A DNA stretch of 64,000 bases, taken from assembly GCA_964636985.1 (NCBI GenBank), contig CAZWSX010000006.1, positions 1 to 64,000 on the forward strand, in the 5' to 3' direction. The position numbers were made by a program, and so were the translations under genes. Under the pieces are notes generated by a model, which ran no database searches, was not told the DNA's origin, and saw nothing but the letters and a program-made list of their open reading frames with translations. Shown here one piece after another: positions 1-7,831 of this stretch (position 1 is its first letter; each line of letters begins with the position of its first letter). The DNA comes from CAZWSX01 sp964636985. Its GTDB lineage: Bacteria; Planctomycetota; Planctomycetia; Pirellulales; Pirellulaceae.

Positions 1-1
1 C

Positions 2-880
2 CTGATCACAGGCGAGAGCGGAACCGGCAAATCGATGATCGCGCGCTCGATCCATCGCCGCAGCGCTCGCCGCGACAAGCCATTCATCGAAGTCGCTTGC
101 GGCGCTTTGCCTGAGTCGCTTCTCGAAAGCGAACTGTTCGGGCACGTGGCCGGGGCCTTCACCGGTGCCACTAGCGATAAGACCGGTAAGTTCATGCAAG
201 CCCACGGCGGCACGATCTTCCTGGACGAGATCGGTACGGCTTCGCCTGGCTTGCAGGTCAAGTTGTTGCGAGTGCTGCAAGAATTTGAGTTCGAACCGGT
301 GGGCGGCTCCAAGACCCACAAGGTCGACGTCCGCGTCGTCTTGGCGACCAACGAAGACCTTGCCGAAGCCGTCGCCGAAGGGCGTTTTCGCCAGGATTTG
401 TATTACCGCATCAACGTCCTGAATCTGGAGTTGCCTCCGCTACGCGAACGGACCTCCGACATTGCCATGCTGTCGCAGCACTTCCTTTCGCGTTTCAGCA
501 AGGACATCGGCCGCCCCGAACGTCCTTTCAGCGACGAAACGATGGCTGCCATGCAACGGTACACATGGCCCGGAAACGTCCGCGAATTGCAGAACGCAGT
601 CGAGCGTGCAGTGCTGCTCGCGAAGGGACCGCAGATCGGGCCGGAGGATCTTCCGGCATCCGTGACGGCCGGTCAGATGATCGTTCCGAGCAATGCGTCG
701 GGCTTGGCGCTCAAATCGGCCATGGCTGCCCCCGAACGGGCCATCATTCTCGAAGTGCTGGAGATGAACAACTGGAACCGCAACGCGACCGCGGACCACT
801 TGGGAATCAATCGCACCACGCTCTACAAAAAGATGAAGAAACTGGGGCTCGACCAGCCAAGGCAAGGTGCGACGCGATAG
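2..880 (+). CDS. Sigma-54-dependent transcriptional activator (5'-truncated by window edge)
   Basis: Cytoplasmic AAA+ activator that remodels RNA polymerase carrying sigma-54. The reading frame is open to the left edge, so the N-terminal sensory or receiver domain is not visible. Seen in the fragment (numbered from base 2): Walker A GESGTGKS at residues 4-11, the sigma-54-contacting GAFTGA loop at 51-56, Walker B FLDEIG around 73-78, the WPGNVREL sensor region, and a Fis-type helix-turn-helix at about 258-285 containing NATADHLGINRTTLYKKMK. This domain order is diagnostic of the NtrC/bEBP family. It converges on the acyl-metabolism operon that ends at 951, and nothing in the sequence shows that it controls that operon. 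The signal it senses is unknown. Confidence 0.95.
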   Translation: MITGESGTGKSMIARSIHRRSARRDKPFIEVACGALPESLLESELFGHVAGAFTGATSDKTGKFMQAHGGTIFLDEIGTASPGLQVKLLRVLQEFEFEPVGGSKTHKVDVRVVLATNEDLAEAVAEGRFRQDLYYRINVLNLELPPLRERTSDIAMLSQHFLSRFSKDIGRPERPFSDETMAAMQRYTWPGNVRELQNAVERAVLLAKGPQIGPEDLPASVTAGQMIVPSNASGLALKSAMAAPERAIILEVLEMNNWNRNATADHLGINRTTLYKKMKKLGLDQPRQGATR

Positions 881-950
881 AGCGGCTACGTTGTCGATGC
901 ACCGCGTTCTGGCGAACGCGGCTACGGCAAGATGGAGCGGCGAAGCAACA

Positions 951-2321
951 CTAACCGAATTTGGCCGCCAGATCTCGAACGTAACCGGCGAGCATGTTCA
1001 TCATCTCGTGGGTGTCGCCGATCGTATAGCGATAGGGATCGCTTCGCATGGTGAGCAATAGCTTGCGATTGTAGGATTGCACTCCAATCGCCAAACGCGT
1101 GCCGTGCCTTAGCGGCGAGATGCCGTAGATCTCGTCGAGCGTCAAATTACCCGCGACGAGCTTGCCATCGACACGTGGAATGGTGCTGGTGAAACGTCGC
1201 GTGGGATCGCCAATGTTGCTTACGATCAACGTCGAAAGGCACTGCGTGCCGCGCAGGACTGTCGCCAAGATTCCAGGAACCGAGTACGCCATCGTCAGCG
1301 TCTGAACCAAATACGCTCCGGGGCTGGCCGATCGGTGCCGGCGCGATTCTTCGCGGAGCCAATCGAGCAGAGCTTCGTCCGATTGGCACTCTTCTTTCTT
1401 GCGAACCATGAACGTCAGGCTCACGACGTTCGCGGCAGGCATTAAATCGTCGCCCTTTTGCCGCAAATCTACCGGGACGCAAATGCGGATTGGTTTTTTG
1501 CTTTTCGAGTTGTGGCTGCGATTCCAGTCCGCCACCAATTTGAACCCGGCCATCAACAGGAAATCGTGGGGAAACACGCCCTGCTTTTCCGCGGCTTTGC
1601 GGATGGCGTGGAATTCTTTGGAGTCGAACCAGTGTTTGACGATGCTCGGGTACGGCTGCAGCGGTTTATGGAAATCGCCTTTGTGTGCGGCTCGGAGATA
1701 GCAGCACTCCGCCTCGAAAAGCGGCGCGCCCACTTTGGTGAGGGCGTCGGCCATGGAAAGCATTTTCGCTTTCTGGTCGGGGCCTTTGGTCATCGATTGC
1801 GAGCGGGTTTTCAGCCGTTCGGGATCGAGAGGAACGACGAAACCCTGCTCTGGCCCGCCGCTTAGATTGCCGTAGATCCCCAACACGTCGCCGATAAACC
1901 GATAGCCGCCCATGCCGTCGGTGACCACGTGGTTCATCACGTAAGTGATTTTGGTTCGACCTCCGCCGATTTCGACCAGCACTCGCAGGCCAGGATCGTG
2001 TCCCTGCTTGATCCGGCCGGCTGTGATCGGAAATTCGCGTTCTTGAAACTCGGTGAAGACGATCTCAGGGCGGCTGGTTTGATCTCCAGCTTGCAGGACC
2101 GCGCGGCCTTTTCGGTCCTTCCCTAAACGGGCTTCGAACAACGGATGCCGCAGAGCCGCTTGCTCGATGGCTGTGCGCAAGCGGTCGCGATCGGCCTCGC
2201 CTGTAAACTCCGTGACCAACGGAAACGACATCGGATACGCCCGACAGTCGTCGTCGAGCATCATGTGGTCGAAGGCTTCGAGCCGCAGGGGAAAGAGTTT
2301 CTCGTTCGTGGCGCTCGACAT
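951..2321 (-). CDS. Condensation-superfamily (HxxxDG) acyltransferase, paralogue 2
   Basis: 456-residue protein of the condensation / WS-DGAT / PapA type acyltransferase superfamily, predicted cytoplasmic. The active-site region reads NHVVTDGMGG, so the catalytic second His and the DG are present but the first His of the usual HHxxxDG is Asn. A C-terminal block with SNIGDPTRRF and GISPLRHGTRLAIGVQSYNRKL closely matches the neighbouring upstream gene, which shows the two are tandem paralogues. It is the last gene of a five-gene minus-strand operon, 38 bases after its paralogue. The family joins acyl-thioesters to alcohols or amines; the actual substrate cannot be told. The ATG at 2321 is chosen because the N-terminus aligns with the paralogue; no strong ribosome site is visible. 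Confidence 0.85.
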   Translation of the reverse strand: MSSATNEKLFPLRLEAFDHMMLDDDCRAYPMSFPLVTEFTGEADRDRLRTAIEQAALRHPLFEARLGKDRKGRAVLQAGDQTSRPEIVFTEFQEREFPITAGRIKQGHDPGLRVLVEIGGGRTKITYVMNHVVTDGMGGYRFIGDVLGIYGNLSGGPEQGFVVPLDPERLKTRSQSMTKGPDQKAKMLSMADALTKVGAPLFEAECCYLRAAHKGDFHKPLQPYPSIVKHWFDSKEFHAIRKAAEKQGVFPHDFLLMAGFKLVADWNRSHNSKSKKPIRICVPVDLRQKGDDLMPAANVVSLTFMVRKKEECQSDEALLDWLREESRRHRSASPGAYLVQTLTMAYSVPGILATVLRGTQCLSTLIVSNIGDPTRRFTSTIPRVDGKLVAGNLTLDEIYGISPLRHGTRLAIGVQSYNRKLLLTMRSDPYRYTIGDTHEMMNMLAGYVRDLAAKFG

Positions 2322-2359
2322 ACGACTTTACGTTCAAAATGGACAGGTGCCGCGTGAGC

Positions 2360-3940
2360 CTATCGCCAATCGGAAACGACCGATTCGACCACCCCGGCGA
2401 ACGCGTCCATCATTCGTTGGGTGTCCTTCAAATCGAAGCGATACGGATCGGTCCGCATCGAAAGCGTCAGCCGGCGATTATACGACTGGACGCCAATGGC
2501 GAGTCGCGTTCCGCGTCGTAACGGCGAGATGCCATACATGTTCTCCACCGTCACGTTGCCGGCGACGAGCTTTCCGTCTTGTCGAGGTAGCGTCGCCGTG
2601 AGTCGCCGCGAAGGGTCGCCGACGTTGCTCAAAACGCAGGTTGCCATGCAACGATTTCCTCGGAAGCTGGCCGCAACCAGCTTGGGAATCGTGTATCCCA
2701 ACCGCAGTGCCTGGTTCAGCCGCGGGGCAGGCTGTTCGGTTCGCGAGCGGATCGCGTCCGACTTCACGCGCTGCAACAACTTCTCGTCGTCGAGGCAATC
2801 GGCGACCGAAATCGAAGGGTAGAACATGCCCACGATATTCGATGCGGGTGTTGCCTCGTCGCCGCGACCGCGAAGATCGACGGGGATGGCTACGCGGATC
2901 AGGCCGGTGGTCGATGTTCGCCCGTGCTCCTGATTCCACTTCGCGACGAAACGGTACGTGCAAAACGACAGGAGTTCGTGCGCTGTTAATCCTTTGTTCT
3001 CCGCAGCCTTGCGGATTGCGGTGAAGCCCTTGGGGTCGTAGTCCTTGAGGATCAAGCCGGGGAAAGGTTGCCGCGGCCGATCGAAGCGGGCCTGTTTCGC
3101 CCCTGCAAGTGCTACGGCCTCCTTTGCAACCACGGGGCTAACAATGGTCATCATCATGTCCGACGCCGTGACTGGTTTGACATCCAGCTCGGGGCCCCAC
3201 AGCATCGGTTCGCCTCGCGATTTCAGCCGTTGGCGTTCCAGTGGTATGACCGATGCGGCCGCCGTCGGATCGACTTGCAGCGCGTAAAACGCCAGCAAAT
3301 CGCCAATGGTTCGGAACGACCCCAGGCCATCGGTATAGGCGTGGTGCCACAGGAAATGAACTGTTGTCCGCTCGCCGTGTTCGTCGACGATGATTCGAGC
3401 GCCAGCCGTTCGCGGCAGCCGAAGCCGATAAGCACCGACGCCTAATGGCTTTTCCGGAGCGGTTCGCCACAGAACCTTCACCGAGTGCTTGGCGGATGAT
3501 CGCCAATAGGGAGTGCCCTGGGCATTCCGACACAACTGGCTTTCGAACAGCGGGTTGCGTTCGAGTGCCTGGCGCAGCGCCGATTCAAAGGCGGGCCGCT
3601 GAAGTTTCCCGGTTAATTCCAGGATCTGCGGGTAGACCATCGGACGCCGAGGAGAATCCTCGTCGAGCATCATCCGATCGAATGCTTCCAATTCGATTGG
3701 ATACAGTGTGTCGGCGGATTGGCCTTCGGCGGGCATCGGCACGTTGGCATCAACGGGTGTCACGGACCGGGCCACTTTTTCTTCAAGATTTGAGCTGTTG
3801 CCGAAAAGGCAAGGGGCGCTCCCATCCATTTCCCGCGTCGAAGTTGGGAGCGACATCATACAGTCGATACGTAGCGTAATTCGGTTTTCGGCGACCCGCA
3901 ACTCAAACCCCTCGGTCGGCGGTTGAAGCGTCGCTTGCAC
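2360..3940 (-). CDS. Condensation-superfamily (HHxxxDG) acyltransferase, paralogue 1
   Basis: 526-residue member of the condensation / WS-DGAT-like acyltransferase superfamily with an intact HHAYTDGLGS active-site motif and the same C-terminal NVGDPSRRL and GISPLRRGTRLAIGVQSYNRRL block as the downstream gene. The GTG at 3940 follows the TAA of the FabI-like gene immediately (TAAGTG), with GGAGGT about 12 bases upstream, so translational coupling is likely. An internal ATG at 3736 gives an N-terminus that aligns best with the paralogue, so the first 68 residues are uncertain. It probably transfers an acyl chain made or modified by the neighbouring FabZ- and FabI-like enzymes, which is inferred from the operon only. 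Confidence 0.85.
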   Translation of the reverse strand: MQATLQPPTEGFELRVAENRITLRIDCMMSLPTSTREMDGSAPCLFGNSSNLEEKVARSVTPVDANVPMPAEGQSADTLYPIELEAFDRMMLDEDSPRRPMVYPQILELTGKLQRPAFESALRQALERNPLFESQLCRNAQGTPYWRSSAKHSVKVLWRTAPEKPLGVGAYRLRLPRTAGARIIVDEHGERTTVHFLWHHAYTDGLGSFRTIGDLLAFYALQVDPTAAASVIPLERQRLKSRGEPMLWGPELDVKPVTASDMMMTIVSPVVAKEAVALAGAKQARFDRPRQPFPGLILKDYDPKGFTAIRKAAENKGLTAHELLSFCTYRFVAKWNQEHGRTSTTGLIRVAIPVDLRGRGDEATPASNIVGMFYPSISVADCLDDEKLLQRVKSDAIRSRTEQPAPRLNQALRLGYTIPKLVAASFRGNRCMATCVLSNVGDPSRRLTATLPRQDGKLVAGNVTVENMYGISPLRRGTRLAIGVQSYNRRLTLSMRTDPYRFDLKDTQRMMDAFAGVVESVVSDWR

Positions 3941-4753
3941 TTACCCAACCGGACCTCCGTCTACCACTCTTTTGACGATCGCGGCGTCAAAGTAGTTGAT
4001 CGACATCCCGGCGTCGACAACGATCGACTGGGCATTGATTCCTGATGAGCGGGGACTCAGCAAAAATGCAACGACGGCCGCGGCTTCCTCGGTCTGCACG
4101 GCCTTTTTCCGAGGAATTACCTGTTCAGCGTAAAGGTAAGAGTCAACGTAGCCCGGAATGCCCGCCGAGGCGGATGTCTTCAGCAGGCCTGGCGAGACGG
4201 CATTGAACCGAATTTGCGAAAACTGGCTGAATGACTTTGCCAAAAAAACGACGGCGGAATCGAGCGCCGCTTTGATCGGCGCCATGAAGCCGTAGTTTTC
4301 GCTGGCCATCCGCGTGGTTGAGATCGAAACGGTCACCACCGAAGCCGTAGGCAGAAGCAGGCCCTTGATGGCATTGCTCAATGCGATAAACGAAAAGCAC
4401 GAAACATCGAAAGTTCGCAGCATCGCCCGCCGGCCCGTTTCGTGAAACGGCTTCAAGCCGTCGGAGTAATCGGCGAAGGCGATTGAGTGCAACATTCCCG
4501 CGAACTGCTGGCCGCTTTTTTCTAAGCGCCCGGCCAGCGAATCGATCTCCTCCTGCCGTTCGACGTCGCACACTTCGATCGCAGCATTGGGGACAAGTTT
4601 TTTCAGTTGCTCGCGGCGGGCTTCACTTCTGACTACGTAGGTGACCACCGCTCCCGATTCCTCGAGTGCTTTGGCGGCATGCCAGGCCACGCTCTTCCGA
4701 TTGGCCACGCCGAAGACAAGGAACGATTGACCGGCGATGCGCAAAAAGTCCAT
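3941..4753 (-). CDS. Enoyl-ACP reductase-like SDR (FabI family)
   Basis: About 270 residues. FabI-type short-chain reductases reduce trans-2-enoyl-ACP with NAD(P)H in the last step of fatty-acid elongation. Seen: an N-terminal Rossmann start with VFGVANRKSVAWHAAK, the FabI form of the glycine-rich loop, and a catalytic YGFMAPIK (Tyr-x6-Lys), as in FabI rather than the Tyr-x3-Lys of ordinary SDRs. The start at 4753 is chosen because GAAGGAAA lies just upstream and the stop of the FabZ-like gene is only 14 bases away. With FabZ-like and acyltransferase neighbours it looks like a dedicated rather than a housekeeping copy, although the housekeeping role cannot be excluded from this window. Confidence 0.87.
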   Translation of the reverse strand: MDFLRIAGQSFLVFGVANRKSVAWHAAKALEESGAVVTYVVRSEARREQLKKLVPNAAIEVCDVERQEEIDSLAGRLEKSGQQFAGMLHSIAFADYSDGLKPFHETGRRAMLRTFDVSCFSFIALSNAIKGLLLPTASVVTVSISTTRMASENYGFMAPIKAALDSAVVFLAKSFSQFSQIRFNAVSPGLLKTSASAGIPGYVDSYLYAEQVIPRKKAVQTEEAAAVVAFLLSPRSSGINAQSIVVDAGMSINYFDAAIVKRVVDGGPVG

Positions 4754-4767
4754 CGCGCGATTTCCTT

Positions 4768-5196
4768 CTATTGCGGCTTGGGTGCGACCGAGCAAGCAAA
4801 ATCCAATCGCGCGGCCAGTTGCCCGCCGACTGTGATTTTGCCGGTCATATAAAACGCGTCCGCAAGGCGATCGGTCAATCGAACGTCGATCTCGATCGTG
4901 TCGCCGGGCCGAACTATTTTTTTGAACTTCACATCGTTCATCCGCGTTGCGACGGGAACCTGGTCGTCCCCCTGAACCAGCTTACTCAACATCACGGCGC
5001 CCGCTTGCATGGCTGCTTCGCAAAGCAGCACGCCGGGCGTGAGCGGGAACTGAGGGTAGTGGCCCTGAAAGAACCAAGCGTCGGGCTGAAACGTTTTCCG
5101 GCAGACAATATGGTCGTCCGTTTGCGAGACGATCTCGTCGATCATCAAGAAAGGATCGCGATGTGGAATGCTGGCTTCGATTTGGGCGCGAGTCAT
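4768..5196 (-). CDS. 3-hydroxyacyl-ACP dehydratase (FabZ-like)
   Basis: 142-residue hot-dog-fold dehydratase that removes water from 3-hydroxyacyl-ACP. Seen: PHRDPFLMID near the N-terminus and the catalytic block GHYPQFPLTPGVLLCEA, which supplies the active-site His of GHFP-type motifs and the Glu of the EA motif. The length equals the family norm. The start ATG at 5196 puts the FabZ-like motif at the expected distance and leaves 20 bases after the oxidoreductase stop at 5217. It lies second in the operon, between a CrtI-like oxidoreductase and a FabI-like reductase, so the three form a dehydration/reduction/desaturation set acting on acyl chains. Confidence 0.9.
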   Translation of the reverse strand: MTRAQIEASIPHRDPFLMIDEIVSQTDDHIVCRKTFQPDAWFFQGHYPQFPLTPGVLLCEAAMQAGAVMLSKLVQGDDQVPVATRMNDVKFKKIVRPGDTIEIDVRLTDRLADAFYMTGKITVGGQLAARLDFACSVAPKPQ

Positions 5197-5216
5197 GGTG
5201 TCTTCTAGTTGGGGGA

Positions 5217-6671
5217 TCAGCTCGCGTGCGTCGCGGTCAAGGGTGCGGCTTGCGCCCGCTTCATCAGATAGGCATCGACCTCGTTCGAAACAATCACGCC
5301 GTAATTGATGGCACCGAGCCATCCCGACATGATGATGCCAACGCTTCCGGCATGGAACAGTCCACCCACCTGCTGCGGCAATGCGCGGCTGACTTCGAGC
5401 CCCTCGAACTTGGTGCCGAAGCTTGCGCCTTCCATGTGCTGCGTGTAATGCTCGAACGTCTTGGGCGTGGCGGCCTCGGCCCAGTCGACTTTGTCGCGAA
5501 TGTTGGAAACGTAGCGTTCCAAGTGATCGAGCGTCGTCTCGACCAGTTCCTTCTTGCTCGCTTCGTATTCGTCCTGCGGCAGATTGGCCCAGTCGTGGTA
5601 GTGGGCATTGGTGCTGGAAACGATCAAGCAGCGCGGCCGGCCGTTAGGACGCGTACGTGGATAGTAGAACGAGTAGGTCCGGCTGGTGATGTCGCGGCTC
5701 AGCAGCAAATCGGTTTGGAAGCGGTCCGCGGTCGAGCTGAATAACAGGTCGCCCGTCGATTCGTCGACCTGCACGTCGGGCTTGAGCGCCATGTAAACCT
5801 GCGTGCTGGAGTTATTCAAGCGCACGGCGGTTGCCCGATCGACGAAGTTCCGATCGAAGGCCTGGGGCCCAATCAGCTTGAGGATGGTCGTCTTGAGGTT
5901 GGCATTGGAGAGAACGGTTTCTGCTGGAATCATCCGCCCGTTGATTTCCACGCCTTTCACGGTGCCGTGTTCGACGACGATCTTCTCGACTCCGCACTTG
6001 ATGCGGACGTCGACGCCGTTCTTGGCCAACTCCTCGTGCATCAGTTCGATCAGACGATCAGTGCCGCCCTCGAATGTCCACACTCCCTTCGACATGAAGT
6101 TCGAGAAGACAATGCCGTAGGTAAGCGCCGGATCTTCGAGCGTGCTGCCGTTGGCGTAGACGATCGGTTCCATCAGCAAGCGATGAACGTCTTCCCGGCC
6201 GGGGAAGAATCGCTCGAACAACTCGCGGGTGGTTTGCTTTTGGTCGTCGTAGAAGTTCATGCCCCGCGCGGTATCAAAGAACGCCTGCACGTTTTGGGGC
6301 GGAATCTGAAATCGCTCGACGAGCAGCTTGGTGAAATCTTCGCGGTTGTAGGTGGTGGTCAGCGAGAACATCGGGTTGTCGAACCGGATGTTGTTGAGTT
6401 GCACGATCGAGTCGGCAATTTCCTGCGACCAGTACCGCCGGCAGCTTTTCACCATGCCGTACGGAAAGCCGTGCAGCGAAATATCGAAGATGTGCCCGCC
6501 CGGTCGGCGAAACCAGGTTGCCATTCCGCCGAGCTTGTAGTGCTGCTCGACTAGCAGCACGCGGCGTCCCGCGCGGCCCAAAATGTTCGCGGCCGTGAGA
6601 CCGGCCAAACCGCTGCCGATGACGACCACGTCGTATCGGTCGCGAACACCGTGAAGAAAGTCCTTAGGCAT
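5217..6671 (-). CDS. Phytoene desaturase/CrtI-like FAD-dependent oxidoreductase
   Basis: 484-residue FAD enzyme and first gene of the minus-strand operon. The N-terminal dinucleotide-binding motif VVVIGSGLAGLTAANILGRAG is followed by the acidic end of beta-2 (LLVEQ) and the LGGMATWF segment typical of CrtI/CrtISO/RetSat-type enzymes. The C-terminal FAD block has GLFHAGSVGIIMSGWLGAINYG. Such enzymes desaturate, saturate or isomerise long polyene or acyl chains. No phytoene synthase or other carotenoid gene is near, while FabZ-like, FabI-like and two acyltransferase genes follow, so the substrate may be an acyl chain rather than a carotenoid. That is an inference. Anammox planctomycetes also carry CrtI-like genes beside fatty-acid genes. 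Confidence 0.88.
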   Translation of the reverse strand: MPKDFLHGVRDRYDVVVIGSGLAGLTAANILGRAGRRVLLVEQHYKLGGMATWFRRPGGHIFDISLHGFPYGMVKSCRRYWSQEIADSIVQLNNIRFDNPMFSLTTTYNREDFTKLLVERFQIPPQNVQAFFDTARGMNFYDDQKQTTRELFERFFPGREDVHRLLMEPIVYANGSTLEDPALTYGIVFSNFMSKGVWTFEGGTDRLIELMHEELAKNGVDVRIKCGVEKIVVEHGTVKGVEINGRMIPAETVLSNANLKTTILKLIGPQAFDRNFVDRATAVRLNNSSTQVYMALKPDVQVDESTGDLLFSSTADRFQTDLLLSRDITSRTYSFYYPRTRPNGRPRCLIVSSTNAHYHDWANLPQDEYEASKKELVETTLDHLERYVSNIRDKVDWAEAATPKTFEHYTQHMEGASFGTKFEGLEVSRALPQQVGGLFHAGSVGIIMSGWLGAINYGVIVSNEVDAYLMKRAQAAPLTATHAS

Positions 6672-6790
6672 GCGAAGTTCAGAAGGGGGCCAACGAAATT
6701 CCGAACTTCTTAACGTACCTCAAGAGGCCCGATTCTAGTAGGTGCCGAGCAATTCAGGCCCCGTTTGAATCGCATTTTTCCGGCCATCCA

Positions 6791-6828
6791 GAAACAAAAA
6801 CACCCTGCGGCACAATTACCGCAGGGTG
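6791..6828 (-). terminator. Intrinsic terminator of the glutathione peroxidase gene
   Basis: Read on the minus strand, CACCCTGCGG, an 8-base loop and CCGCAGGGTG form a perfect 10-bp stem (arms 6801-6810 and 6819-6828), followed at once by TTTTTGTTTC. It sits 28 bases past the peroxidase stop, in the right orientation. Confidence 0.92.
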
Positions 6829-6856
6829 CTTATTGGATTCGACTTACGACCGCCGA

Positions 6857-7408
6857 CTACTTGGCTAGAGCGGCCTCAATAGCCTTCAATACTTCAGGAG
6901 CATCGGGCTTGGTCGCAGAGGGGAATCGTGCGATCACTTCCCCATCTTTGCCGATCACAAACTTTTCGAAGTTCCACGCAATCTTGCCTTTACCTGCCGG
7001 CTTGGCATCGATGGCGGTTAGCTTCTTGTAAAGCGGGGTGGCGTTGTCGCCGTTGACATCGACCTTGCTCATCAAGTCGAACGAGACGTCGTAATTGTCC
7101 TTGCAGAACTTAAGGATTTCCACTTCGGTACCAGGTTCTTGGCTGCCGAATTGGTTGCATGGGAAACCGACGACCTTCAGGCCTTTTTCGGCATACTTGT
7201 CGTTCAGGGCTTCCAACTGCTCGTATTGCTTGGTGTAGCCGCACTGGCTTGCCACGTTGACCGCGAGAACAACCTTTCCTTTGTAAGAGGCCAAATCAAC
7301 CTCTTCGCCGGCAACGTTCTTCATCTTGCCCTTTAGCACGTCTTCGGCTTGAGCGCCCATCACCAAGGCTCCCATTAACACAGCGGCGGTTGCGATCGAT
7401 CGAAACAT
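6857..7408 (-). CDS. Glutathione peroxidase family protein (Cys type, exported)
   Basis: 183-residue thiol peroxidase of the GPx/BtuE family that reduces peroxides with thiol donors. Residues 1-21 are a signal peptide ending in AQA, so it acts outside the cytoplasm. The catalytic tetrad is visible: Cys56 in NVASQCGYT (codon TGC, not a selenocysteine TGA), Gln86 in GFPCNQFG, and Trp145 with Asn146 in WNFEKF. Cys84 and Cys102 are available as resolving cysteines. The start ATG at 7408 is supported by AGAGGAG about 11 bases upstream and by the signal peptide; upstream in-frame codons would only add a basic extension. It is a single-gene transcript closed by the terminator at 6791-6828. Confidence 0.95.
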   Translation of the reverse strand: MFRSIATAAVLMGALVMGAQAEDVLKGKMKNVAGEEVDLASYKGKVVLAVNVASQCGYTKQYEQLEALNDKYAEKGLKVVGFPCNQFGSQEPGTEVEILKFCKDNYDVSFDLMSKVDVNGDNATPLYKKLTAIDAKPAGKGKIAWNFEKFVIGKDGEVIARFPSATKPDAPEVLKAIEAALAK

Positions 7409-7831
7409 GCGGAGCAGTCTCCTCTGGCGCTCGTTGTTTTTCGCAGGTGGGTAACGCGAAGGTAGGGCGGTCGCCGCAGCGGAGCGCTTCGCAAGGCAAA
7501 CCTCTAAACCAATTGCGGCCTTGGCACATTTCGGCTGCCGACGTGTCGACCGCAAATTCGCTTGCCCCATCATATCCGGACGCTTAGCCAAATGCATCCA
7601 GCACCAAAAACCGGGGCAAAATCAACTTGGAACGTATTTCGCGCAGCGCGAACTTGCCCGCCATTAGCCCCTTCCTAAGATTGGGTAACGAGTTGAGAGT
7701 TCGCCCATAGCCAGATCCGTTTAGGTCGTGGGTGGATAGCTTGCACGTCGACTACGAAGGAACTTGCTTATCGATTGTTGATTCTTTTCAAAGACGCCGC
7801 AATGCTGCGGCCGAACGAAGGAGATCGTTCC
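7409..7831. other. Divergent intergenic region
   Basis: About 420 bases between the leftward peroxidase gene and the rightward aminotransferase gene, so it must hold both promoters. I see no convincing -35/-10 pair, operator palindrome or structured RNA in it. Confidence 0.5.

Noticed and set aside
6857..7408. Selenoprotein form of glutathione peroxidase, given the SelA-like gene
   Set aside because: The catalytic codon is TGC (Cys), and no in-frame TGA is read through.
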